A stretch of DNA of 64,000 bases from an uncultured Ruminococcus sp. (GTDB taxonomy: Bacteria > Bacillota > Clostridia > Oscillospirales > Ruminococcaceae). Shown here in pieces: positions 30,798 to 37,869 of this stretch. The notes under the pieces are model-generated. The model did no database searches and was not told where the DNA came from. It was given only the letters and a program-made list of their open reading frames with translations. Positions within the stretch are counted from its first letter, which is position 1, and each line of letters starts with the position of its first letter. The DNA lies in assembly GCA_910584195.1 (NCBI GenBank), contig CAJTYV010000016.1:1-64000 (forward strand), read 5' to 3'. Made by a program: the position numbers and the translations under genes.

Positions 30798-31087
30798 TGT
30801 CAGGAATAATTGAACAAATTAGTAGAGAAATAGCATCTCAATATGACGAGCAAATCGAGAAGGCATTGAACCGATGTGGATTTACAATGCAATACTGTAT
30901 AGAACATCCGGAAGAATTTTTGTGGATTAGAGATGCCATCAATCCGATGAATGGACAGTTACAATGGCTGGGTCAAGATTTATTCTCTGTTACCCAGTCT
31001 CTAAATTATGATGAGCAACATAATAAATATGTTGTAGAAGTAAATATTGAGTTTGCGGAAGGAGTGACAAAACATGAAGATACTTGA
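30794..31087 (+). CDS. Small unknown protein
   Basis: A 97-aa acidic, helical protein (IIEQISREIASQYDEQIEKALNR). ATG at 30794 after GGAGGAACAGAGA; the second Met is adjacent. It overlaps the small membrane gene at 31074 by 14 nt. Not recognised. Confidence 0.6.
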   Translation: MMSGIIEQISREIASQYDEQIEKALNRCGFTMQYCIEHPEEFLWIRDAINPMNGQLQWLGQDLFSVTQSLNYDEQHNKYVVEVNIEFAEGVTKHEDT

Positions 31088-31172
31088 AATGATTGATAAT
31101 CCAGTTTTGTGGTTTGTAATTGGGTTGCTGTTAAGTATTATTTTTAGAGATCGAGGAGGAAAACAAAAATGA
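31074..31172 (+). CDS. Tiny membrane protein
   Basis: A 32-aa single-span peptide (MKILEMIDNPVLWFVIGLLL then SIIFRDRGGKQK). GGAAGGAGTGACAAAAC precedes the ATG and its stop overlaps the next start (ATGA). Compact coupling on both sides supports it. Confidence 0.6.
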   Translation: MKILEMIDNPVLWFVIGLLLSIIFRDRGGKQK

Positions 31173-31381
31173 CATTTGTACAGATTGTAATTGCGTTTCT
31201 TATTGTCTATATTTGTGTCTATGCGCTGATTAACCGGGTATGTCAGTGTATTGAGCACTGTGCAACGGCCAAAGCATATTCCAAATTCAGAGAAAGCGGA
31301 ATGCAGTTAAAGATGGATGACATTGAGGCCGGTATCCAAAAAGCCAACAAAGAAAAAGAACATGTTAAGGAGATAATCTAA
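31169..31381 (+). CDS. Small membrane protein
   Basis: A 70-aa protein with an N-terminal membrane helix (VQIVIAFLIVYICVYALI, about residues 4-21) and a charged helical tail. GAGGAGGAAAACAAAA precedes the ATG. It is followed 13 nt later by a terminator. Confidence 0.65.
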   Translation: MTFVQIVIAFLIVYICVYALINRVCQCIEHCATAKAYSKFRESGMQLKMDDIEAGIQKANKEKEHVKEII

Positions 31382-31393
31382 GCAATACCTTGA

Positions 31394-31421
31394 GAGCCGC
31401 GTAACAACGGCTCTTTCTTTT
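31394..31421 (+). terminator. Intrinsic terminator, GAGCCG type
   Basis: GAGCCG/CGGCTC perfect stem with loop CGTAACAA and TTTCTTTTG tail. It keeps the TAACAA loop core of the family. Confidence 0.8.
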
Positions 31422-31444
31422 GTCAAAATTTAAGGAGATAGGTT

Positions 31445-31603
31445 ATGTTTAAACGAGAATTATTGAAAAATAAGCTCTACGGAGCTGTTATGATAGGTTT
31501 AGGGGCGTTGTCTGTACCCATCGAGTGGGATGCAACATTCTTTTTATTTACGTTGATGGCTGGTGGCGGACTGATATTTTCAAAGGAGAACTGGATTTTA
31601 TGA
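31445..31603 (+). CDS. Small membrane protein ahead of nrdG
   Basis: A 52-aa protein with one or two short hydrophobic helices (GAVMIGLGALSVPIEW, FFLFTLMAGGGLIF). Ends with a 4-bp overlap onto the nrdG start, and its last codons carry the nrdG Shine-Dalgarno. Confidence 0.6.
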   Translation: MFKRELLKNKLYGAVMIGLGALSVPIEWDATFFLFTLMAGGGLIFSKENWIL

Positions 31604-32073
31604 ACTACCAAAAAATCACACCAATCAGTATTGCAGACGGTATCGGATGCAGAGTAGTTTTGTGGGTATCTGGATGTGAACATAACTGCTACAACTGCCA
31701 TAATCCTGATACGCACGACCCAACATCAGGATATTTGTTCGACGAGGATGCAGAAACAAGGCTTTTTGACTTGCTGAAACCGAGTTATATTTCTGGTTTA
31801 ACATTCAGTGGCGGAGATCCTCTACATCCGCTTAATCGAGCTGAGGTCACCCGGCTGGCAAGGCGACTCAAAGCTGAAATGCCGGAGAAAACTATCTGGC
31901 TTTACACAGGTTATATTTATGAGGAAATTTGTGGTTTGGAAGTGCTACGATTTGTAGACGCATTGGTAGACGGACCATACATAGAATCACAAAGATGTGT
32001 TGGTAAATTCTATGGAAGTACAAACCAGAGAATTATCGCATTAAATACAACTCCTTTAATGGAAGGAGAGTGA
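31600..32073 (+). CDS. nrdG: Anaerobic ribonucleotide reductase activating protein
   Basis: A 157-aa radical-SAM enzyme that installs the glycyl radical on NrdD. The iron-sulfur motif CxxxCxxC reads CEHNCYNC (about residues 26-33), followed by TFSGGDPLH, the GGDP SAM-binding box, and LYTGY. Length fits the family. ATG 31600 follows CAAAGGAGAACTGGATTTT. Its last codons (NTTPLMEGE) are encoded by the leader-repeat element of the next gene, so that repeat has invaded or extended the coding end. Confidence 0.92.
   Translation: MNYQKITPISIADGIGCRVVLWVSGCEHNCYNCHNPDTHDPTSGYLFDEDAETRLFDLLKPSYISGLTFSGGDPLHPLNRAEVTRLARRLKAEMPEKTIWLYTGYIYEEICGLEVLRFVDALVDGPYIESQRCVGKFYGSTNQRIIALNTTPLMEGE
32036..32068 (+). 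promoter_or_regulatory. SD-masking leader repeat, copy 13 (inside nrdG end)
   Basis: TCGCATTAAATACAA then CTCCTTT-AATG-GAAGGAG; six stem pairs. The element is translated as the C terminus of NrdG and also carries the Shine-Dalgarno of the next gene. Confidence 0.65.
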
Positions 32074-32079
32074 TATTTT

Positions 32080-32295
32080 ATGAAGAAACAAATAAACCCT
32101 ATATTCTATGCTATTTGGAAGTATCATCTAGCAATGATTGATTTATGTAACATTCGGCAATCTCTTGGCTGTATTAGCGATAAGAAAGCTGAAGAGTCAA
32201 ATAAAAAGCATTGTATGGGTGCTATCAAAAGTGCATATTTTGGAGGATTTGCTTCTGATAAAGTGAATCAAATGTTTTCAAATGAGGAGTCCTAA
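32080..32295 (+). CDS. Small unknown cassette protein
   Basis: A 71-aa protein (IFYAIWKYHLAMIDLCNIRQSL near the start), partly hydrophobic, ending EES with the stop in the terminator loop. It sits between nrdG and nrdD, which are normally adjacent, so it looks like an inserted cassette with its own leader repeat and terminator. Confidence 0.7.
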   Translation: MKKQINPIFYAIWKYHLAMIDLCNIRQSLGCISDKKAEESNKKHCMGAIKSAYFGGFASDKVNQMFSNEES

Positions 32296-32314
32296 CAAGG
32301 GCTCTTTCTTTTTC
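32287..32314 (+). terminator. Stop-in-loop terminator
   Basis: GAGTCC/GGGCTC stem, loop TAACAA containing the stop of the 71-aa gene, tail TTTCTTTTT. Confidence 0.85.
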
Positions 32315-32342
32315 TAAAAAATAAGAACGGAGGCGTATAACA

Positions 32343-34523
32343 TTGATTACAAAAATCATCAAACGGGACGGAACAGAGGTTGCGTTCGATGCTGAAAAGA
32401 TATTTAACGCAATATCAAATGCAAATGCGGAGGTCAGTGCAGAGGAACAGCTTAACAATGTTGGACTCCAAATCACTACGCAGATGATTGTCGAGCAGCT
32501 CAATAAGTTTAAAAGGGCTGTTGAGGTTGAGGAGATTCAGGAGATTGTTGAAACTGAGTTGATGAAAATGAAAGCTTACGAAGTAGCAAAGCGTTATATT
32601 CGCTACCGCTACGACCATAAGCTGAAGCGTGAATCGGATACCGATAAAAAGGTAATGTCTCTTGTGGAGTTTCAGAACGAAGCTGTCAAGCAGGAGAACA
32701 GCAACAAAAATCCGGAAATCATTCCTACACAGAGGGATTATATTGCCGGAGAGATTTCCAAGGATATTACTATGCGGCGCCTGCTTCCTGAAAATGTCGT
32801 AAAGGCTCATGAAGACGGACTCATTCACTTTCACGATGCCGATTACTTCATTCAGCACTCTCATAACTGCTGTCTCGTAAATCTGGAGGACATGCTTCAA
32901 AACAGCACTGTGATATCCGGTACACTTATCGAGAAGCCCCACATGTTCAGCACAGCTTGTAACATCGCTACGCAGATCATCGCTCAGGTGGCAAGCTCTC
33001 AGTATGGCGGGCAGTCCATCAGTCTGGCTCACCTTGCACCTTTTGTGAACGATACCAGAGAACGGTTCAGAAAAAAGTATTCTGATCTTTTACAATGGGG
33101 AGATTCTATACGTCGGTATAATGATTTCATCGAAAAACTGGTTCGTGATGATATTACCAAAGGGGTTCAAACCATCCAGTATCAGGTCGTTACGTTGATG
33201 ACAACAAACGGGCAGGCTCCATTCATTACGGTGTATATGGATATTAACGAAGCTAAGAATGAGCAGGAGCAGAAAGATCTCGCCAATATTATAGAAGAAG
33301 TTCTGAAGCAACGTATTCAGGGTGTAAAGAATGAAACCGGTACCTGGATCACGCCAGCATTTCCGAAACTCATATATGCTCTGGATGAAAACAATGTGGA
33401 GCCAGATTCAGAATTCTTCTATCTTACAGAGCTTGCGGCTCAGTGTACGGCCAAGAGAATGGTGCCGGATTATATTTCTAACAAAATTGAGCGGGAGCTG
33501 AAGAACGGAGATACTTACACCTGCATGGGCTGTCGTTCGTTTCTTACACCGGACAGAACTACAGAAAACTACTCAAAATGCAACAACTGGAAAGCCGGTC
33601 ACAAATACTACGGACGATTCAATCAGGGTGTGGTGACAATCAATCTTCCGGATGTGGCGTTAAGTTCTCATAAAGACTTTGCCCTTTTTGATGATATTTT
33701 GAGAGACCGTCTCGATAATATCTGCTATCCAGCACTTATGGCACGGCACAACCGTTTGAAAGGCACCCCGTCAAATATTGCTCCGATTCTTTGGCAGCAT
33801 GGAGCATTGGCAAGATTGGATAAGAATGAGACAATCGATGAGCTGCTCTACCATGGATATTCTACCATTAGCCTTGGCTATGCCGGTTTGTATGAATGTG
33901 TGAAGTGTATGACTGGTGAGTCTCACACAGCCGGCGGTAAGAACTTTGCTATCCATGTGATGGAGATGCTGAATGAGCATACAGCACAGTGGAAAGCTGA
34001 AACAGATATTGACTTCTCTTTGTATGGTACCCCACTGGAAAGCACTACATACAAGTTTGCCAAGTGCTTGCAGAAACGTTTCGGCATCATCGAGGGAGTC
34101 ACAGACAAGAATTATATTACTAACAGCTACCACGTTCATGTTACTGAGCCTATAGACGCTTTTACAAAGTTGTCTTTTGAATCCGAATTCCAGGCACTCA
34201 GTCCTGGCGGAGCAATCAGCTATGTGGAAGTGCCTAATATGTCCCATAACATCCCTGCGGTTCTCTCTGTCATTCGTTATATTTACGACAACATCATGTA
34301 TGCCGAGTTGAATACGCGCAGCGATTATTGTCATGTCTGTGGTTTTGATGGAGAGATAAAAGTGGTTGAAGACGATGGAAAGCTTGTATGGGAATGCCCG
34401 GTTTGTGGAAACCGTGACCAGAGCAAAATGAATGTAGCTCGGAGAACTTGCGGTTACATCGGAACCAACTTTTGGAATCAGGGAAGAACTCAAGAGATTT
34501 CCGAAAGGGTTTTACATTTATAA
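32343..34523 (+). CDS. nrdD: Anaerobic ribonucleoside-triphosphate reductase
   Basis: A 726-aa class III enzyme that makes deoxyribonucleotides without oxygen. The N-terminal ATP cone (KIIKRDGTEVAFDAEKIFNAI) is followed by the catalytic barrel. The C-terminal zinc site is CHVC ... CPVC, and the radical loop RTCGYIG holds the radical Gly at about residue 704. Length is typical. TTG start at 32343 with CGGAGG upstream. It needs NrdG, encoded just upstream. It marks the host as an anaerobe and supplies nucleotides for phage replication. Confidence 0.95.
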   Translation: MITKIIKRDGTEVAFDAEKIFNAISNANAEVSAEEQLNNVGLQITTQMIVEQLNKFKRAVEVEEIQEIVETELMKMKAYEVAKRYIRYRYDHKLKRESDTDKKVMSLVEFQNEAVKQENSNKNPEIIPTQRDYIAGEISKDITMRRLLPENVVKAHEDGLIHFHDADYFIQHSHNCCLVNLEDMLQNSTVISGTLIEKPHMFSTACNIATQIIAQVASSQYGGQSISLAHLAPFVNDTRERFRKKYSDLLQWGDSIRRYNDFIEKLVRDDITKGVQTIQYQVVTLMTTNGQAPFITVYMDINEAKNEQEQKDLANIIEEVLKQRIQGVKNETGTWITPAFPKLIYALDENNVEPDSEFFYLTELAAQCTAKRMVPDYISNKIERELKNGDTYTCMGCRSFLTPDRTTENYSKCNNWKAGHKYYGRFNQGVVTINLPDVALSSHKDFALFDDILRDRLDNICYPALMARHNRLKGTPSNIAPILWQHGALARLDKNETIDELLYHGYSTISLGYAGLYECVKCMTGESHTAGGKNFAIHVMEMLNEHTAQWKAETDIDFSLYGTPLESTTYKFAKCLQKRFGIIEGVTDKNYITNSYHVHVTEPIDAFTKLSFESEFQALSPGGAISYVEVPNMSHNIPAVLSVIRYIYDNIMYAELNTRSDYCHVCGFDGEIKVVEDDGKLVWECPVCGNRDQSKMNVARRTCGYIGTNFWNQGRTQEISERVLHL

Positions 34524-34541
34524 GGAAAGGATTGATGTTTT

Positions 34542-34673
34542 ATGAGGTTTGTAGTGATTGGGGCGTTATGTCTTATTGTCGCTTTTGGTATAGTTATGGT
34601 GATTAAGGCGGTTAATGAGGCAGCAGTATTCATGGATGATTCGTTTCGTTGGGGAAACGGAAGAGATTATTAA
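34542..34673 (+). CDS. Tiny membrane protein
   Basis: A 43-aa peptide with an N-terminal membrane helix (MRFVVIGALCLIVAFGIVM) and a short polar tail. GGAAAGGATTGATGTTTT precedes the ATG. Its stop overlaps the next gene's Shine-Dalgarno (TAAGGAGG). Confidence 0.6.
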   Translation: MRFVVIGALCLIVAFGIVMVIKAVNEAAVFMDDSFRWGNGRDY

Positions 34674-34687
34674 GGAGGATAAGATTT

Positions 34688-34870
34688 ATGACTGTAAAAC
34701 AGTTAAGGAATAAATTAAAAAATCTTCCGGAAAATGCTGTCGTAACGATTCCGAACAGTAACATGTATAATAATGGAGATTATGATATTGATTTGGTTCA
34801 ATATTGGGAGGAAGATAATCAAGTATGTCTTGAATCTCATTATAAAAAGAATTATTCAAAAAATTTTTAG
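34688..34870 (+). CDS. Small unknown protein
   Basis: A 60-aa protein: MTVKQLRNKLKNLPENAVV then a Tyr/Asp-rich tail. The start pattern 'TVKQLxxxLxxLPExAxV' is common in small phage proteins of unknown role. GGAGGATAAGATTT precedes ATG 34688. Confidence 0.65.
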   Translation: MTVKQLRNKLKNLPENAVVTIPNSNMYNNGDYDIDLVQYWEEDNQVCLESHYKKNYSKNF

Positions 34871-34890
34871 AATAAGGAGGATAAGAATTT

Positions 34891-35229
34891 ATGACTATCA
34901 ATGAGTATCAAAAGGAAGCAATGAGAAGTGTAAACCCGGAGTCACTGAATGATCCAGTGAAAGGTTTGAGCAACACGGCACTTGGTTTATGTGGAGAATC
35001 TGATGAGGTTGCTGATATGGTGAAGAAGCATCTGCATCAGGGGCATGAGTTGGACAAGGAGCATCTGGCTAAGGAACTTGGCGACGTGACCTGGTATCTG
35101 GCTCTTGGAGCTACTATCATTGGCTATGAACTGGAAGATATTTTACAAATGAATATTGACAAGCTTCGTAAGAGGTATCCGGACGGATTTGATTCTCAGA
35201 AAAGTCAGCACCGGGAAAAAGGGGGATGA
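34891..35229 (+). CDS. MazG-like nucleotide pyrophosphohydrolase
   Basis: A 112-aa helical protein with the MazG-like metal-binding pattern. GLCGESDEVADMVKKHLHQG (about residues 32-51) supplies ExxE(x) and KELGDVTWYLALGA (about 61-74) supplies the second EhhD-type motif. Such enzymes hydrolyse nucleoside triphosphates to clean the pool or lower ppGpp-type signals. Fits with the reductase and SLOG-like genes. GGAGGATAAGAATTT precedes the ATG. Confidence 0.85.
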   Translation: MTINEYQKEAMRSVNPESLNDPVKGLSNTALGLCGESDEVADMVKKHLHQGHELDKEHLAKELGDVTWYLALGATIIGYELEDILQMNIDKLRKRYPDGFDSQKSQHREKGG

Positions 35230-35233
35230 ATAA

Positions 35234-35431
35234 GTGGCTAATAATTTAAGAAAAAACGCAGAAGGCTATTCAGATCCGACAGCCTACGAAGCGATTAAGA
35301 GCGCTGATGCGGACGATGAGAGATTTCATAAGTTGCTGAACACAATTTTTACAATCTGTGAGTTGTCTGGATTTCATCTTGAAGAGAGGATTGTTCTCAA
35401 AGATACCCAGTCTGGAAAGGTTTGGAGGTAA
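35234..35431 (+). CDS. Small unknown phage protein, GTG start
   Basis: A 65-aa protein (NAEGYSDPTAYEAIKSADADDERF, then FTICELSGFHLEERIVLKD). I recall this as a frequent uncharacterised phage protein. GTG at 35234 after GGGGGATGAATAA. Confidence 0.65.
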   Translation: MANNLRKNAEGYSDPTAYEAIKSADADDERFHKLLNTIFTICELSGFHLEERIVLKDTQSGKVWR

Positions 35432-35434
35432 AAG

Positions 35435-35737
35435 ATGATTAAAAAAGTATGTATACTGGCTTCTTTATCACAGAAGTCAGATATTGAAGAAGCTGTGGCG
35501 TATTATAAATCACAGGGATATATTGTTGATTATCCAACCGAACAGCGTGATAAGACATTGTTTGAGATTGACTATGATTATATTTGTCGAATTGCTAAGG
35601 CGGGTATGGTTGTGGCTATTCCTAAGTATGAGGGAGGATTTGGTGAATCGGTTACATACGAGCTGGCTGTTGCAAAATACTTGGGCATACCAAGGGCGCA
35701 ATACGATCCGGTTAAAAGAGAACGAATTTGGAGGTGA
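35435..35737 (+). CDS. SLOG/nucleoside deoxyribosyltransferase-like protein
   Basis: A 100-aa Rossmann-like protein. It shows an N-terminal strand (KVCILASLSQKSDIEEAVAYY), VDYPTE, then AGMVVAIPKYEGGFGESVTYELAVAKYLG, where GESVTYE is the substrate-binding helix start. Related in fold to the 97-aa protein at 6011. Probably binds a nucleotide or nucleoside. TTTGGAGGTAAAAG precedes the ATG. Confidence 0.72.
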   Translation: MIKKVCILASLSQKSDIEEAVAYYKSQGYIVDYPTEQRDKTLFEIDYDYICRIAKAGMVVAIPKYEGGFGESVTYELAVAKYLGIPRAQYDPVKRERIWR

Positions 35738-35742
35738 GATTC

Positions 35743-35943
35743 ATGAGCGGTGCTGTTAGAGAAACAATGTGTACCAGTTGCATACATAGAGAGGTGTGTT
35801 TATACAAACAGACATACCTTGAGTATTTGAGGGCATGTGAGAAGATGTATGAAGATTATCCGGATGATATTTCTTCTTTTATTGAGGAGAGTGACCCAAA
35901 CTGTATCCATTATAAGAAGAAATCGGACGTAAATTTGCGGTAA
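35743..35943 (+). CDS. Small cysteine-motif protein
   Basis: A 66-aa protein with CTSCIHREVC near residues 10-19 and a Cys near residue 54, likely one zinc or iron-sulfur site. Acidic middle (MYEDYPDDISSF). ATG at 35743 follows TGGAGGTGAGATTC. Last gene before the candidate origin. Confidence 0.65.
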   Translation: MSGAVRETMCTSCIHREVCLYKQTYLEYLRACEKMYEDYPDDISSFIEESDPNCIHYKKKSDVNLR

Positions 35944-35982
35944 TTTTGGCGTCCGTACCAGTCTTTTCAGCCGGACAAACTC

Positions 35983-35994
35983 TAATCTAGGTTA
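35983..35994. promoter_or_regulatory. Palindromic operator-like element, copy 3
   Basis: TAATCTAGGTTA is the exact reverse complement of the copy at 1799-1810. The CAGTACG flank is absent here. It lies at the left edge of the candidate origin. Confidence 0.45.
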
Positions 35995-36020
35995 AAAAAT
36001 TCTGGTCAAATCCTGTTTTT

Positions 36021-36296
36021 AAAAGTGGGCTTTTGGCCAGAAAAAGTGGGCAGAGGAGAAAATTGTGAAGATTTGGTCGAAAATTATGGAACTTTTACGG
36101 ACAATTTTTACAAATTTTGGCCATTTTTTGCCCACTTTGCCCACTTTTTTTGAAAAGTGACCAGGCACTTTGGCCAGCAAGAATGCCCATTTTATGCGGG
36201 TTTGAGGGCTGTTTGCCCACTTTCCCACTTTTTTTCTCAAACTATTATGATAAAAATATTTAATAATATTATAAATAGGGCAGGAAAAAGTGGGCA
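36021..36296. other. Candidate replication origin with iteron-like repeats
   Basis: This 380-bp gap between genes carries TGCCCACTTT (or its complement AAAGTGGGCA) at 36043-36052, 36129-36138, 36138-36147, 36214-36223 and 36287-36296. Near copies lie at 36022, 36184 and 36224. TTGGCCAG also recurs. An A+T-rich stretch at about 36241-36276, almost free of G and C, looks like an unwinding element. Clustered short repeats in both orientations plus an AT-rich block are the usual layout of an iteron origin. No protein-coding signal is convincing here. Confidence 0.6.
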
Positions 36297-36326
36297 TTTG
36301 ACCAGAGAGCAAGAAAGGAGGTTCTT

Positions 36327-36527
36327 ATGAGAGAAAAAATCACATGGCATGACATTTATAAAGATTTTAAGATTCGATTGCCGAATTTATCAAAAAGAGC
36401 AACGTATTGGAAACCGAGAGGGTATCTCTCTATTACGGTATATCTTGAGGACGGTTCCCAGATGGCTTATGACTACCTGTACAAGAAAGCATCTTTCGTT
36501 GCGATGTCGCAGACTGCCTTAGCATAA
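36327..36527 (+). CDS. Small basic unknown protein
   Basis: A 66-aa protein, basic and aromatic (FKIRLPNLSKRATYWKPRGYLSI, then VYLEDGSQMAYDYLYKKASF). Shine-Dalgarno AAAGGAGGTTCTT. Its place next to the candidate origin makes an origin-binding role conceivable, but nothing in the sequence proves it. Confidence 0.65.
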   Translation: MREKITWHDIYKDFKIRLPNLSKRATYWKPRGYLSITVYLEDGSQMAYDYLYKKASFVAMSQTALA

Positions 36528-36584
36528 AATTGTCAATCTGTCAATAGGATATTTAAAAACCTGTTTATTTTTTGCTTGGGTTGT

Positions 36585-36593
36585 GGTATACTG
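36585..36593 (+). promoter_or_regulatory. Extended -10 promoter for the leader RNA
   Basis: TGGTATACT is an extended -10. A T-rich TTTATT lies about 18 nt upstream as a weak -35. A start near 36599 would place the structured RNA at the 5' end of the transcript. Confidence 0.55.
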
Positions 36594-36597
36594 TAGC

Positions 36598-36750
36598 TGC
36601 GACACAATTTCACAAATCTCGTTTAAGGGAAACCACTTTTGGCAAAGGGTGTTTTCTCTCTTTACTTATGCCTTAGACGGGATGAGATTGTGTCGCAACA
36701 ATGGGAGATTCACTTTTGCAGGTGCGTCTCTACATTGGGGCGCACTTTTT
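36598..36750 (+). ncRNA. Structured leader RNA with terminator
   Basis: A 15-bp outer stem joins TGCGACACAATTTCA (from about 36598) to TGAGATTGTGTCGCA (ending about 36698), with one G-T pair. The roughly 70-nt interior can form another stem around AAAC/GTTT and GGGAAA/TTTCTC. It is followed by GTGCGTCTC/GGGGCGCAC with a T run at 36722-36750, a good intrinsic terminator. The unit lies between a promoter and the 348-aa gene. It could be a free small RNA, an attenuator or an RNA partner of the protein. Confidence 0.6.
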
Positions 36751-36792
36751 ATTTGCGCAGAAGTATTTGAAAGCGTTTTGGAGGTATTGAAC

Positions 36793-37839
36793 ATGAGTAA
36801 TGCTGAGGTGATTCCGTTTGGTGGTTTTGAGATTGAAATATTCGAGGACAACATCGACTTTTCAAACAGAAAAGATTTAATAAAGCTGGAATTAACATCA
36901 AGTCAAAAAATGCACACCAGTGCTTTATTGAATGCGGCTCCATCTCTGGCGGCTATCGGAACAAAAAATGCCTGTGTGTTGCATCTGCCGGACGGTATTA
37001 CTACTTCCGATTTGATGAAATACGGGAATGGTGGTTTGGGAAATATATATTACGGACCAGATGGAAAAATTGCCGGACAGGCGCCGCTAGAGTTGTTAGG
37101 TAAGCAACAAGTTATAATGGGCGCATTTACAGCAATGTCCATAGCATCCGGGCAATACTTCCTTTCCGAGATAAATAGCAATTTGACAGCCATCAATCAA
37201 AAAATTGATAAGATTCTCGAATTTCTATATGGAGATAAAAAAGCAGAATTGATATCTGAAGTGAGCTTTGTCAATTTTGCATTTCAAAATTACGGCTCAA
37301 TCATGGAGTGCGACCATCAAAGAACTGCAACAATCATCAGTCTTCAAGGAGCCAGGAAAGTTGCAATGAAGGACATCGAATTTTATATGTCTGATTTGGA
37401 TTCCCTTGTTAAAGCAAAAGACACACCGGATTTGAATTCAATCATCGGGAAAGCGTTCCAGATTAAAGATTGTCTTCAACTGGCTATACAGTTATATTGT
37501 ATGAGCAATATACTTGAGGTTGCTTATTCACAAAATGGAAACATATTATACCATGAGTATGTCGAAAAAGATATCCTGTCATACATTGACAAATATGAGA
37601 AGCGGATGTTATCCAATTTTTCGGCAATACAAATGTACATCAAAACGTATAAAGGAAATCTGTTAAAAAAGATTGATAAAACTGTTTATGAAAAACAGGT
37701 AGAAGAATTTGTTGATTCGTTAGGAAACGGAGAGGAATTTATTAGACGTAAGCCGTTGCAGTCTTTTTTGCAGTCTTTCCAAAAAGAATCTGCATTTGTT
37801 TTGGATATGGAAGGAAACGCTTATTTAAAAACAGCATAA
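36793..37839 (+). CDS. Cargo protein of unknown function behind a leader RNA
   Basis: A 348-aa protein. The N-terminal part (VIPFGGFEIEIFEDN) is followed by a region with a small hydrophobic helix (QQVIMGAFTAMSIASGQYFL, about residues 110-129). A helical C-terminal half follows (SNLTAINQKIDKILEFLYGDKKAEL, then long amphipathic helices). No catalytic motif is recognised. ATG 36793 has TTGGAGG upstream; longer in-frame starts run through the RNA structure and are rejected. Own promoter, leader RNA and terminator mark it as an independent unit (moron), of the kind often expressed in a prophage for defence or host modification. That role is inference. Confidence 0.7.
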   Translation: MSNAEVIPFGGFEIEIFEDNIDFSNRKDLIKLELTSSQKMHTSALLNAAPSLAAIGTKNACVLHLPDGITTSDLMKYGNGGLGNIYYGPDGKIAGQAPLELLGKQQVIMGAFTAMSIASGQYFLSEINSNLTAINQKIDKILEFLYGDKKAELISEVSFVNFAFQNYGSIMECDHQRTATIISLQGARKVAMKDIEFYMSDLDSLVKAKDTPDLNSIIGKAFQIKDCLQLAIQLYCMSNILEVAYSQNGNILYHEYVEKDILSYIDKYEKRMLSNFSAIQMYIKTYKGNLLKKIDKTVYEKQVEEFVDSLGNGEEFIRRKPLQSFLQSFQKESAFVLDMEGNAYLKTA

Positions 37840-37869
37840 AAGTCTTTAGTCGAAAGGAGACAAAATAAT

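Noticed and set aside
36019..36312. 97-aa minus-strand frame across the candidate origin
   Set aside because: Its VGK-type repeats simply translate the TGCCCACTTT repeats; there is no ribosome-binding site.
36598..36698. Retron msr-msd
   Set aside because: Paired end repeats are present, but the adjacent protein has no reverse transcriptase motifs.
36583..36792. In-frame upstream extension of the 348-aa cargo protein
   Set aside because: It would run through the structured RNA and its terminator; the ATG at 36793 has a good Shine-Dalgarno.
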